From the NCBI GenBank assembly GCA_963701815.1, contig CAVPBN010000004.1, positions 1 through 64,000 of the forward strand: 64,000 nt of DNA. The letters run 5' to 3'. This DNA is from AP-15 sp963701815 (GTDB lineage: Bacteria > Pseudomonadota > Alphaproteobacteria > ATCC43930 > CGMCC-115725). Each line of letters begins with the position of its first letter. Positions within the stretch are counted from its first letter, which is position 1. This document shows, piece by piece, positions 26,365-34,513 of this stretch. Below the pieces are notes generated by a model. The model had not been told where the DNA came from. It did not search any database and saw only the letters and a list, made by a program, of their open reading frames with translations. The translations under genes were made by a program, and so were the position numbers.

Positions 26365-29300
26365 CTACCGGAAATTCCGCGCCGGGATGACGATGTCGCG
26401 AGCCTCGTGTCCGGGCATTTTTTGGGGAAGGGTAAAAAACGGTCTCGGAGCCGGCCGGGCCGGATCGCCGGTGCGCTCACGCAAAGTATCGAGACGCGGG
26501 CTCAAATCTTCGAGTCGCTCGGCGACGACATGAATGACCCGCTGCTCGCGCTGCAATTTGCCGGTGCAGCACAGCAAGGTCGCGCCGAGCGCGGCGCGGC
26601 GAAACCGTTCGAGGATGGCGGGCCAAAGGATCAGGTTGGCGATGCCGGTCTCGTCCTCGATGGTGATGAAGACGACGCCGTTGGCGCTGCCCGGACGCTG
26701 GCGGATCAGCACGATTCCGGCGATCGAGAGCCGGCGGTCGACCGGCAGCCGGGAGAGATCGGCGGCGGCGACGCGGCCCTCGCGGGCGAGATCGCGGCGC
26801 AGAAAGGCCAGCGGATGCCGCTTCAGGCTGAGGCTGAGGCTGGCGTAATCCTCGACGACATGCTCGCCGAGCGGCATCGGCGGCAACAACTCGGCTGCTC
26901 GTGCTTCGCCCGGCGTATTATCGCCCGCCGGGAGACGCCGGGGCCCTTTGCCGAGCGTCTCGGCGGCGGCGAAGAGCGGCATCGGGGGCTCGCCGAGCGC
27001 CTTTAATGCCCACAGCGCCCGGCGGCGGTCGAGCCCGACCGAGCGGTACGCATCGGCCCCGGCTAGGCGCTCGAGCGCAGCGCGACCGAGCCCGCTGCGT
27101 CGCCACAAAGCCCGCGGGTCCGGGTATCCTTCCAGCCCTCGCGCAGCGATGAGCCGACTTGCATCGGCCTCCGCGAACCCTTTGATCTGGCGAAAACCGA
27201 GGCGCAGCGCGAGACGATTGCCTGTATCCGGACATCCGTCATTCCCGCGAACACCGGAATCCAGAGCTCCAGAGCCAGTTGTTCCTCGCTGGACCCCCGC
27301 TTTCGCGGGGGTGACTGACGGTTCGAGGGTACAGTCCCAAAGGCTGCGATTGATGTCGACGCCGCATACCTCGACCCCGTGCTCGCGCGCATCGCGTACG
27401 ATCTGCGCCGGCGCGTAGAACCCCATCGGCTGGCTGTTGAGCAAGGCGCAGGCGAATACGTCCGGGTAAAAGCATTTGATCCAGGCCGAGACATAGACGA
27501 GGAGCGCAAAGCTCGCCGCATGGCTTTCCGGAAAACCATAGGTCCCGAACCCTTCGATCTGACTGAAGCAGCGAGCTGCGAAGTCGCGGTCGTAGCCGTT
27601 GCCGACCATGCCGGCGACAAATTTGTCGCGGAACAGATGGATGTCGCCATTGCGCTTGAAGGTCGCCATCGCCCGGCGCAACCGGTCGGCCTCCTCCGGG
27701 GCAAAGCCGGCGCCGACGATCGCGATCTGCATCGCCTGCTCCTGGAACAGCGGCACGCCCAGGGTCTTCTTCAGCACCTGGCGCAATTCGCCTGACGGGT
27801 AGGTCACCGTTTCAAGCCCGGAGCGCCGGCGCAGATAGGGGTGCACCATATCGCCCTGGATCGGCCCCGGCCGCACGATCGCGACCTCGATGACGAGATC
27901 GTAGAACTCGCGCGGCTTGAGCCGCGGCAGCATCGTCATTTGGGCGCGGCTTTCGACCTGAAAGACGCCGAGCGAATCGGCCTGGGACAGCATTTCGTAG
28001 ACTTCGGGCTGCTCGGCCGGCACCGTGGCGAGTTCAAGCTGCCGGCCATGATATTGCTCGATCAGCGCGAAGGCTTTCCTGATGCAGGTCAGCATGCCGA
28101 GCGCCAGGATGTCGATCTTGAGGATGCCGAGCGCGTCGAGATCATCCTTGTCCCATTCGATCACGGTGCGGTCGGCCATCGCCGCGTTCTCGATCGGCAC
28201 CAGTTCGGATAACGGTCCGCGGGTGATGACGAACCCGCCGACATGCTGCGACAGGTGGCGCGGAAAGCCGACGAGTTCGGCGGCGAGGTCGAGGGCGAGG
28301 CGCAGGGTATGGTCGGCGGGGTCGAGCCCAGCCTCGCGGACCCGCCGATCGGCGATCGGATCGCTGCTCCAGCCCCAGACGATGCCGGCCAATGCCGCCA
28401 CGACATCGACCGAAAGGCCCAGCGCCTTGCCGACCTCGCGGATCGCCGAGCGCGAGCGGTAGCAGATCACGGTGGCGGCGAGCCCGGCCCGGTCGCGGCC
28501 GTATTTCTCGTAGAGGTACTGGATCACCTCCTCGCGCCGCTCGTGCTCGAAATCGACATCGATATCGGGCGGCTCGTTGCGCGCGGCGCTGATGAAGCGC
28601 TCGAACAATACGTCGATGCGTGCCGGGTCGACGGCGGTGATGCCGAGGCAATAGCAGACGGCGGAATTGGCAGCCGAGCCGCGTCCTTGGCAGAGGATGC
28701 CGCGCGTCTTGGCGAACCGCACGATGTCGTGCACGGTCAGAAAATAGCGGGCGTAATCGAGCCGCCCGATCAACTGCAATTCATGGTCGATCAGATCGCG
28801 GATCTTGTCGGGAATGCCGGATCGGCCGTCATTCCCGCGAAAGCGGGCGGGGGTGACCGAAGAGCCAAAACGTTCGGCTGCACCGGCCCAGGCGAGTTCG
28901 GTCAGCCGCTGCTGCGGGGTGCGGCCGTCTTCGGCCGTCTCGTCCGGATATTCGTAGCGCAACTCGTCGAGGCTGAACCGGCAGCGCGCGACGATTTCGC
29001 CGCTGCGCCTGACCGCGTCCGGATAGAGGCGAAACAGCCGGGCTATTTCGGCGGGCGGTTTCAGATGGCGTTCGGCATTGGCGGCCAGGCGAAAGCCGGC
29101 CTCGGCCAGCGTGCAGCCGTACCGGATGGAGGTCAGCACATCCTGCAACGGCCGCCGCTCGGGGCCGTGATAGAGCACGTCGTTGGTCGCAACGAGCGGC
29201 AGCGCCGCCGCTGCGGCCAAGGCCGCCAGACCGGCGATGCGCCGCGCATCGTCGCCACGATAGAGTTGATGGGCGGCAAGATAGGCGCGGCCGGGGAAAT

Positions 29301-29772
29301 CGGCAGCGATCCGCATGGCAAACAAGCCGAATTCGTCCGGGATCGCCGCTATATCATAGGGCGTTTCGGGATCGGAGAGTGCTTCGGGCGGCAGTACGAC
29401 GATGATCTGGCCGGCGCCGTGCGCGACCACATCGGCATAGTCGAGACGGCATTCGCCCTTGGCGGCGCGGCGCTTGCCGACGGTCAACAGCCGCGTCAGC
29501 CGGCCATAGGCGGCGCGATCCACGGGGTAGACGAGAAGGCCGGCGCCGTCGGCCAGATCCAGCCGGCAGCCGACGACCAGGCGCAGTCCGGCGGTCCTTG
29601 CCGCCTGATAGGCGCGCACGATGCCGGCAAGGCTGTTGCGATCGGTGATTGCTATCGCATGATGGCCGAGTGCGGCTGCGGTCGTCACCAGTTCGTGGGG
29701 ATGCGACGCACCGCGCAGAAACGAGAAATTGGTCGTGACCTGCAATTCGGCGTAATCGACCGGGCTCGTCAC
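26365..29772 (-). CDS. dnaE2: Error-prone DNA polymerase III alpha subunit DnaE2 (ImuC) with two in-frame palindromic inserts
   Basis: This 1135-residue C-family polymerase performs damage-induced mutagenic translesion synthesis with ImuA and ImuB. It has an N-terminal PHP domain (ELQVTTNFSFLRGASHPHEL), the polymerase catalytic aspartates in PPDIDVDFEHERRE (residues 401-414), GRGSAANSAVCY, the helix-hairpin-helix part (LGFRQIKGFAEADA) and a C-terminal OB fold (GIVLIRQRPGSANGVVFIT). Two stretches do not belong to the family: about residues 303-317 (SSVTPARFRGNDG) and about 819-849 (SVTPAKAGVQ to VRGNDG). Both are translated palindromic repeats. The start is GTG at 29772. It is the third gene of the imuA-imuB-dnaE2 cassette, 71 bases after imuB, presumably under LexA control. 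Confidence 0.93.
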   Translation of the reverse strand: MTSPVDYAELQVTTNFSFLRGASHPHELVTTAAALGHHAIAITDRNSLAGIVRAYQAARTAGLRLVVGCRLDLADGAGLLVYPVDRAAYGRLTRLLTVGKRRAAKGECRLDYADVVAHGAGQIIVVLPPEALSDPETPYDIAAIPDEFGLFAMRIAADFPGRAYLAAHQLYRGDDARRIAGLAALAAAAALPLVATNDVLYHGPERRPLQDVLTSIRYGCTLAEAGFRLAANAERHLKPPAEIARLFRLYPDAVRRSGEIVARCRFSLDELRYEYPDETAEDGRTPQQRLTELAWAGAAERFGSSVTPARFRGNDGRSGIPDKIRDLIDHELQLIGRLDYARYFLTVHDIVRFAKTRGILCQGRGSAANSAVCYCLGITAVDPARIDVLFERFISAARNEPPDIDVDFEHERREEVIQYLYEKYGRDRAGLAATVICYRSRSAIREVGKALGLSVDVVAALAGIVWGWSSDPIADRRVREAGLDPADHTLRLALDLAAELVGFPRHLSQHVGGFVITRGPLSELVPIENAAMADRTVIEWDKDDLDALGILKIDILALGMLTCIRKAFALIEQYHGRQLELATVPAEQPEVYEMLSQADSLGVFQVESRAQMTMLPRLKPREFYDLVIEVAIVRPGPIQGDMVHPYLRRRSGLETVTYPSGELRQVLKKTLGVPLFQEQAMQIAIVGAGFAPEEADRLRRAMATFKRNGDIHLFRDKFVAGMVGNGYDRDFAARCFSQIEGFGTYGFPESHAASFALLVYVSAWIKCFYPDVFACALLNSQPMGFYAPAQIVRDAREHGVEVCGVDINRSLWDCTLEPSVTPAKAGVQRGTTGSGALDSGVRGNDGCPDTGNRLALRLGFRQIKGFAEADASRLIAARGLEGYPDPRALWRRSGLGRAALERLAGADAYRSVGLDRRRALWALKALGEPPMPLFAAAETLGKGPRRLPAGDNTPGEARAAELLPPMPLGEHVVEDYASLSLSLKRHPLAFLRRDLAREGRVAAADLSRLPVDRRLSIAGIVLIRQRPGSANGVVFITIEDETGIANLILWPAILERFRRAALGATLLCCTGKLQREQRVIHVVAERLEDLSPRLDTLRERTGDPARPAPRPFFTLPQKMPGHEARDIVIPARNFR
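27238..27317. repeat. Palindromic repeat element inside dnaE2 (long copy)
   Basis: An 80-base imperfect inverted repeat. The left end is GTCATTCCCGCGAACACCGG and the right end, read on the other strand, is GTCACCCCCGCGAAAGCGGG. It is translated within DnaE2 as a stretch beginning SVTPAKAGVQ and ending VRGNDG, the characteristic peptides of this very common bacterial repeat type. It replaces a short surface loop between LWDCTLEP and GNRLALRLGF and keeps the frame. Confidence 0.85.
28828..28857. repeat. Palindromic repeat element inside dnaE2 (short copy)
   Basis: A roughly 30-base version of the same element with stem CCCGC-GAAA-GCGGG (28834-28847) and GTCAT/GTGAC ends. In DnaE2 it is translated as SSVTPARFRGNDG, between AWAGAAERF and GIPDKIRDL, where the family normally has only a few residues. 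The frame is preserved. The insert looks like one internally deleted copy of the long element at 27238-27317. Confidence 0.75.
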
Positions 29773-29789
29773 GGCGCGTCCCCGAACGG

Positions 29790-29843
29790 CGATTTTGTCA
29801 TCGCGAGGCGCGCTCGCAACGACCGCGCAAATTGCGATGCGGC
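29790..29843. repeat. REP-like element in the imuB-dnaE2 spacer
   Basis: The 71-base gap between imuB and dnaE2 is largely filled by GTCATCGCGAGGCGCGCTCG followed by CAACGACCGCGCAAATTGCG. This resembles the frequent bacterial repeat whose core reads GTCATTGCGAGCGCAGCGAA. It could contribute an mRNA hairpin between the two coding regions. The assignment is by resemblance only. Confidence 0.5.
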
Positions 29844-31397
29844 TCAGGCAAAGATGCCATGGACATACCAGCGCGGCGGCTGGCCTTTACCTGGAAGGCC
29901 GGCCCGGAACAGCCAGAAGCGCCGCCCCTCCCGATCCTCGACCCGGTAATAGTCGCGGATCGCGTCGACCGCGCCCGATCCATCGGCGCGCCACCATTCC
30001 TCGGCGATCCGCTCCGGCCCGTCGGCGTGGCTCACCAGATATGCCCGCCGCCGCCAAGTGAAGCGGAACGGCGGCGCGTCGGGCAACAGCCAGAAGGCGG
30101 CGACCGGCTCCGGCGGCTCGAACAACCGGACCGGCCGCGGCGATTTGCCGGAGACCCAGTCAGCGGCAGGGTGGAGACCGGCACCGACCGGCACTCTAAC
30201 CGAGGCCCGCTCCGGGATGTGGCTTTGGCCCGGCTCAAGCCGATAAAGCGCCGCCGGCCCGAGCTTGTTGCCGAGCCGGTCGAGCAGCGCCGCGATGTCT
30301 CCGGTTCCCGCGCCGGCCGGAGACCCGGCAAAACCGATCTGCTCGGCTGCCAAAGGCTCGACCGCAAAGGCGGCGAGGATCATGTCTTCGACGCCGAGAC
30401 CGGGATCGACAGTGTCGAGCCGCTGTTTGAACAGTGCGGCAAGGTGGTGCGGATCGCGGCTGGGGCTGGCCGTTCCAAGCGCGATGTGCTCGACCCGGCC
30501 ATCGACCCGGTAAAAGGCGAGATCGAGCCGCCGCGCTCCGCTCCCTTCCCGCGCCAGGCGAAGACCGAGATCCTCGGCGAGGCGCTCGGCCGCAAGCGCG
30601 AGATCGGCGGGATCGGCGATCGGCTCGGCAAAGCTCAACCGCACCCGGCGCACCGGCGCTTCGCCAAGCGGCGACAGCGGCTCGGACAGATGGCCCTGCG
30701 CCTGATCGAGACGCAGCGCCACCTTGTCGCCGAAGCGGCGGGCGAGGGCCGCGCGCGGCATTGCCATAAGATCGCCGACCCGCTTCAAGCCGACCCGCCG
30801 CAGCCCTTCGGCGGTGGTCGGGTCGAGACGCAATGCCTCAATCGGCAACCCGGCAAGGCCGGCGCCGCAATCCCCCGGCGGCAGGATAGCCGGGCCGTCG
30901 CCGACCGGCATAAAGCGGGCCAATGCCCAGGCGGCGCCAAGGGTGTCGGCAATGGCGACACGGCAGGCGATGTCCTGACGGGCGAGCCGGGCCGCGAGAT
31001 CGGCGGCGAGCGCCGCTTCCCCGCCCCACAGATGCGCCGAGCCGGCGATCTCGACCCGCACCCCGTCCGGTCCGTCGGGCGCCGTCCACGGGCTGTAGCG
31101 GCCGCACCATTCCGCCAGCCGGCGCAATGCCGTCATGTCTTCGGCGGGCTCGGCGGCGACGGCGGCGAGACCGGGCACAAAGGAGAAAGCGTCGGCCAGC
31201 GGCATTCCCGGGGCGAGGCCTGCGGCGGCTGCCATCGGGTTGACCGCGGCGAGAAGCCGCCGCCCGGCGGCAGCGATCACCGTGGCGAACGGCGTCGCGT
31301 CAGCCGGCATGCCGGATTTTGCCGGCCGGGATGCTGCGGACCGGCGCATCCGGTCGATCGGCCAGTGCTGCAGCCACAGATACAAAATCCGCCGCAT
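29844..31397 (-). CDS. imuB: ImuB, Y-family polymerase-like mutagenesis protein
   Basis: A 517-residue ImuB (DinP-like) protein. It starts RRILYLWLQHWPIDRMRR and has the family segments AAVNPMAAAAGLAPGMPLAD, WCGRYSPWTAPDGPDGVRVE, GSAHLWGGEAAL and the helix-hairpin-helix GLRRVGLKRVGDLMAM. ImuB resembles Y-family polymerases but lacks their catalytic acids; it bridges DnaE2 and the beta clamp. The position of the usual catalytic DE after the first strand is here WLQHWP, consistent with that. It overlaps the imuA 3' end by 98 bases and precedes dnaE2, so translation is probably coupled. Confidence 0.92.
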   Translation of the reverse strand: MRRILYLWLQHWPIDRMRRSAASRPAKSGMPADATPFATVIAAAGRRLLAAVNPMAAAAGLAPGMPLADAFSFVPGLAAVAAEPAEDMTALRRLAEWCGRYSPWTAPDGPDGVRVEIAGSAHLWGGEAALAADLAARLARQDIACRVAIADTLGAAWALARFMPVGDGPAILPPGDCGAGLAGLPIEALRLDPTTAEGLRRVGLKRVGDLMAMPRAALARRFGDKVALRLDQAQGHLSEPLSPLGEAPVRRVRLSFAEPIADPADLALAAERLAEDLGLRLAREGSGARRLDLAFYRVDGRVEHIALGTASPSRDPHHLAALFKQRLDTVDPGLGVEDMILAAFAVEPLAAEQIGFAGSPAGAGTGDIAALLDRLGNKLGPAALYRLEPGQSHIPERASVRVPVGAGLHPAADWVSGKSPRPVRLFEPPEPVAAFWLLPDAPPFRFTWRRRAYLVSHADGPERIAEEWWRADGSGAVDAIRDYYRVEDREGRRFWLFRAGLPGKGQPPRWYVHGIFA

Positions 31398-32193
31398 CCG
31401 CCATCCTCCCTCTCGCCCCCTCGATTTTCCCCGTTTCGATATCCCAGCATGCCGGCGCGCCGGCGCGGCAGCGCATCAACTCGATCCGCCAGCACGGGCG
31501 CCCGATCCCCGGCCAACCCGCAACCCGGTGCGACGGCAATGCAGCGATCCGCCAGCGCGTCGTCGCCGTGTTCGGCAGATCGCGTTCCCGCGCCGCCTGT
31601 TCGCCGTCACGCCAGCGGCGCAGCACAAAGGCGGTGACGCCGTAATGTTCGGCACCGAGTTGCAGCCGGCGGCTCGCCACCGCCGGCAGGGTGCCGATTT
31701 CGCCGACGACCGCGGCGACGCCGGCGGTGCGCAACCCTTCCTCCATCGTCCACAGGATCGCAGCGTCGGGTCGCGCCCGAACCAGCACCAAGCGGCCGGG
31801 ATCGAGCCCGCGCGCGGCCAGACCGGGGCCATAAAGGTCGCGGCGCGGCGAACACCACAGCACGATCCCATCGGCAACCGGCGAAGCGGAAAGCCCTCGC
31901 CGGTTCTCACCCGGCCGCCCGGCGGATCCCGCCTTTCCCAGCGGGGTGCGGAGCGGAGAGCTGATGCCGAGCCGCCCGAGGATGCCGGCGGCGAAAGCGG
32001 CAGCCAGCGCGCCATCCTCCTCGTCGCCGCCCTGCCCCAGGATCTCGTGCAGGGCGCCGCGCGCGAGGCCGCCGCCCGGCAATGCCCGATCGATCGCGGC
32101 GATGCCGAAGGGCAAGACCCCATGCGCCGCCATTGCCGGCCGCTCAATCTGCCGAACCCGCTCGCGCAACGCGTGAGAAAGGCCGTTTGACAT
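31300..32193 (-). CDS. imuA: ImuA (SulA/RecA-like) mutagenesis protein with an in-frame insert
   Basis: A 297-residue ImuA homologue, the first gene of the SOS mutagenesis cassette. It shows LPFGIAAIDRALPGGGLARG, ALHEILG, then VLWCSPRRDLYGPGLAARGL, VLVRARPDAAILWTMEEGLR and RRLQLGAEHYGVTAFVLRRW. Between GILGRLG and DGIVLWC there are about 30 extra residues (SSPLRTPLGKAG to GLSASP) encoded by a palindrome-rich stretch, so a repeat element seems to have inserted in frame. ATG 32193 is preferred over TTG 32202. A LexA box lies 25 bases upstream. The 98-base overlap with imuB is long for such cassettes. Confidence 0.88.
   Translation of the reverse strand: MSNGLSHALRERVRQIERPAMAAHGVLPFGIAAIDRALPGGGLARGALHEILGQGGDEEDGALAAAFAAGILGRLGISSPLRTPLGKAGSAGRPGENRRGLSASPVADGIVLWCSPRRDLYGPGLAARGLDPGRLVLVRARPDAAILWTMEEGLRTAGVAAVVGEIGTLPAVASRRLQLGAEHYGVTAFVLRRWRDGEQAARERDLPNTATTRWRIAALPSHRVAGWPGIGRPCWRIELMRCRAGAPACWDIETGKIEGARGRMADAADFVSVAAALADRPDAPVRSIPAGKIRHAG
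31873..31968. repeat. Probable palindromic repeat inserted in frame in imuA
   Basis: About 96 bases in imuA have no counterpart in the family and contain palindromes such as GGCGGATCCCGCC and facing GCCGG/CCGGC arms. The translation SSPLRTPLGKAG resembles the peptides produced by SPLR/GEG-type extragenic repeats. The frame is kept. That it is mobile is an inference from the two clear inserts in the neighbouring dnaE2. Confidence 0.55.
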
Positions 32194-32217
32194 GCCCGCC
32201 AAACCATCCTTATTTTA

Positions 32218-32232
32218 GTTCCCTATTTGTTC
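32218..32232. promoter_or_regulatory. Alphaproteobacterial LexA (SOS) box upstream of imuA
   Basis: The 15-mer GTTCCCTATTTGTTC is an exact match to GTTC-N7-GTTC, the direct-repeat LexA operator of alphaproteobacteria. It lies 25 bases upstream of the imuA ATG (32193), where it would cover the promoter, and about 185 bases from trxB. Control of the imuA-imuB-dnaE2 cassette by LexA is established in several relatives, which fits. Confidence 0.85.
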
Positions 32233-32416
32233 TAATAGCTGCATCCTGTCAACCCGCCTTATGCGGCGCGGTTTGACGATTCGGCGGCACGACAAATACC
32301 GTCGCGGGTGCTTGGTTCGGCAGATTGCGACATAGATGTACAATTCAGCCCGCACGGCCTCCCGCTGCAGCGCAAAAATTGGTATACGGTACTGTCTCAC
32401 TTACCGAGATCGCACG

Positions 32417-33385
32417 ATGCCCCGACATCACCACGGCAAGGTTTTGATCATCGGCGCCGGCCCGGCCGGCTACACCGCGGCGATCTACGCGGCGCGCGCC
32501 AATCTCGAACCGCTGCTGGTCAGCGGATTTCAGCCCGGCGGCCAGTTGACGATCACCACCGATGTCGAGAACTACCCCGGCTTTGCCGAAATCATCCAAG
32601 GCCCTTGGCTGATGGAGCAGATGCAGCGCCAAGCCGAGCATGTCGGCGCCAGGGTCGTCGTCGACGAGATCACCGCGATCGATCTCGGCCGCCGGCCGTT
32701 CGTCGCCACCGGCGATTCGGGCGACATCTATGTCGGCGAGACCGCGATCCTTGCCACCGGCGCCCAGGCGCGCTGGCTCGGACTGCCGAGCGAAGACAGG
32801 TTCCGCGGCTTTGGGGTTTCCGCCTGTGCGACCTGCGACGGCTTCTTTTTCCGCGGCAAGGAGGTGGTCGTCGTCGGCGGCGGCAATACCGCGGTCGAGG
32901 AAGCGCTCTATCTGACCAACCACGCGCGGCAGGTCACTCTCGTCCATCGCCGCAATGCTTTGCGGGCCGAGAAGATCCTGCAAGACCGGCTGTTCCGCCA
33001 CCCGCGCATCGCCGTCATCTGGGACAGCCTCGTCGAGGAGATCCTGGGCGTGCCCGAACCGCCCGCCGTCACCGGTGTCCGGCTGCGCAACCTGCGCACC
33101 GGTGCGCTCGTCGAGCATGCCTGCGAAGGCGTGTTCATCGCCATCGGCCATACCCCGGTGACCGGGCTCGTCGCCGGGCAGCTGCTGCTCGACCCGGAGG
33201 GCTATGTGATCGCCCGGCCGGATTCGACTGCGACCGGCGTCCCAGGGTTTTTTGCCGCCGGCGATGTCAAGGACAAGGTATTTCGCCAGGCCGTCACTGC
33301 GGCCGGGATGGGCTGCATGGCGGCGCTCGAGGCCGAGAAGTTTCTCGCGGCGCAGGAAGCCGCGACGATGCAGGCGGCCGAATAG
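32417..33385 (+). CDS. trxB: Thioredoxin-disulfide reductase
   Basis: A 322-residue low-molecular-weight flavoprotein that passes electrons from NADPH to thioredoxin. FAD site GAGPAGYTAAIYAARA, PGGQLTITTDVENYPGF, the redox-active CATC in SACATCDGFFF (about residues 140-143), NADPH site VVVVGGGNTAVEEALYL and the C-terminal FAD site GVPGFFAAGDVKDKVFRQAV are all intact. The start MPRHHHGKVLIIG at 32417 gives the normal length. A longer frame upstream is unlikely. It is divergent from imuA and followed by a LysR gene 42 bases on. Confidence 0.96.
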   Translation: MPRHHHGKVLIIGAGPAGYTAAIYAARANLEPLLVSGFQPGGQLTITTDVENYPGFAEIIQGPWLMEQMQRQAEHVGARVVVDEITAIDLGRRPFVATGDSGDIYVGETAILATGAQARWLGLPSEDRFRGFGVSACATCDGFFFRGKEVVVVGGGNTAVEEALYLTNHARQVTLVHRRNALRAEKILQDRLFRHPRIAVIWDSLVEEILGVPEPPAVTGVRLRNLRTGALVEHACEGVFIAIGHTPVTGLVAGQLLLDPEGYVIARPDSTATGVPGFFAAGDVKDKVFRQAVTAAGMGCMAALEAEKFLAAQEAATMQAAE

Positions 33386-33427
33386 GGTGACGGCCGACCG
33401 AGGGAAGTCGCCGCCGGGGGTAAGGGC

Positions 33428-34321
33428 ATGGATTGGGACAAGTTGCGGGTCTTTCACGCCGTCGCCGAAGCGGGCAGCTTTACCCATGCCGGCGAATCGC
33501 TGAACCTCAGCCAATCCGCCGTCAGCCGCCAGATCAGCGCGCTTGAGGAAAGTCTCAGCGTGCCGCTGTTTCATCGGCACGCGCGCGGGCTGATCCTGAC
33601 CGAGCAGGGCGAATTGCTGTTCGGCACGGCGCGCGAGGTGTTCGCCAAGCTGTCGATGGCCGAAGGGTTGATCACCGAATCCAAGGATCGCCCGAAAGGG
33701 CCGCTCAAGATCACCACCACGGTCGCTTTCGGGTCAAGCTGGCTGACCCCGCGGATCCGCGAATTTCTCGATCTCTACCCCGAGATCCAGGTCACGATGG
33801 TCATCGACGATACCGAACTCGACCTGTCGATGCGCGAGGCCGATGTCGCGATCCGCATGTCGCCGCCGCGCCAGCCCGATCTTATCCAGCGCCATCTCGT
33901 CAGCGTGCCGAGCCATATTTATGCCTCGCCCGACTACATCCGAAAGCACGGCATGCCGCAGAAGCCCGAAGAACTCGACAAGCACCGCCTGATCGTCTAC
34001 GGCGAGGATTCGCGGCCGCCGGTGGCCAACGTCAACTGGCTGCTCGATGCCGGCGCCCAGCCCGGGCAGGAGCGCAAGCCGATCCTCGCCGTCAATAATT
34101 TCTATGCGATGCTGCGCGCGGTGGGCAGCGGGCTCGGCATCGCCTCATTGTCCGATTTCATGGCCAGCGAAGACGGCAGTCTGGTGCGCGTATTGCCCGA
34201 ACTGACCGGGCCGCCGACCGAAGCCTATTTCGTCTATCCGGAAGAGCTGCGCGCATCGAAGCGGATCAATGTGTTCCGCGACTTTCTGTTGCGCAAGGTG
34301 ATGGAGACGCGGCTCGGCTGA
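33428..34321 (+). CDS. LysR-family transcriptional regulator
   Basis: A 297-residue LysR-type regulator. The N-terminal winged helix is DWDKLRVFHAVAEAGSFTHA with the recognition helix LSQSAVSRQISALEESL, followed by a linker and a periplasmic-binding-like effector domain (ITTTVAFGSSWLTPRIREFL, then DLSMREADVAIRMSPP). It sits directly downstream of trxB on the same strand, a pairing I recall as common in related alphaproteobacteria. Because it is not divergent from its neighbour, its targets are unclear. YajQ-type proteins can partner with LysR regulators, but no link is shown here. Confidence 0.92.
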   Translation: MDWDKLRVFHAVAEAGSFTHAGESLNLSQSAVSRQISALEESLSVPLFHRHARGLILTEQGELLFGTAREVFAKLSMAEGLITESKDRPKGPLKITTTVAFGSSWLTPRIREFLDLYPEIQVTMVIDDTELDLSMREADVAIRMSPPRQPDLIQRHLVSVPSHIYASPDYIRKHGMPQKPEELDKHRLIVYGEDSRPPVANVNWLLDAGAQPGQERKPILAVNNFYAMLRAVGSGLGIASLSDFMASEDGSLVRVLPELTGPPTEAYFVYPEELRASKRINVFRDFLLRKVMETRLG

Positions 34322-34513
34322 TCGCCCGAAGAGGGCGGGCTCGACCCTGATGTTTTCGGTTTCCAAGTGAATCCCGGGGCATTTGGAGCATTGCGGTTTT
34401 TGCAGATGAGCCAGAAGAAATTCCCGGTGGCGCCGGTGCGTCGAAACCGCCATCTTCTGCCCAGGCGATGATGCATCGCCAAAGATTTTCGGCAGCGGTG
34501 TTGCCGATACGGA

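Noticed and set aside
27238..28857. Possibility that the repeats in dnaE2 form a CRISPR array
   Set aside because: Only two unequal copies 1.5 kb apart, both palindromic and translated, with no regular spacers. No CRISPR array or cas gene is visible in the window.
28243..29949. 568-residue plus-strand frame opposite dnaE2
   Set aside because: Antisense frames stay open in very GC-rich coding DNA. It has no family features, while the minus strand encodes a complete polymerase.
29832..31637. 601-residue plus-strand frame opposite imuB
   Set aside because: It is low-complexity, arginine- and proline-rich shadow coding with no recognisable motif.
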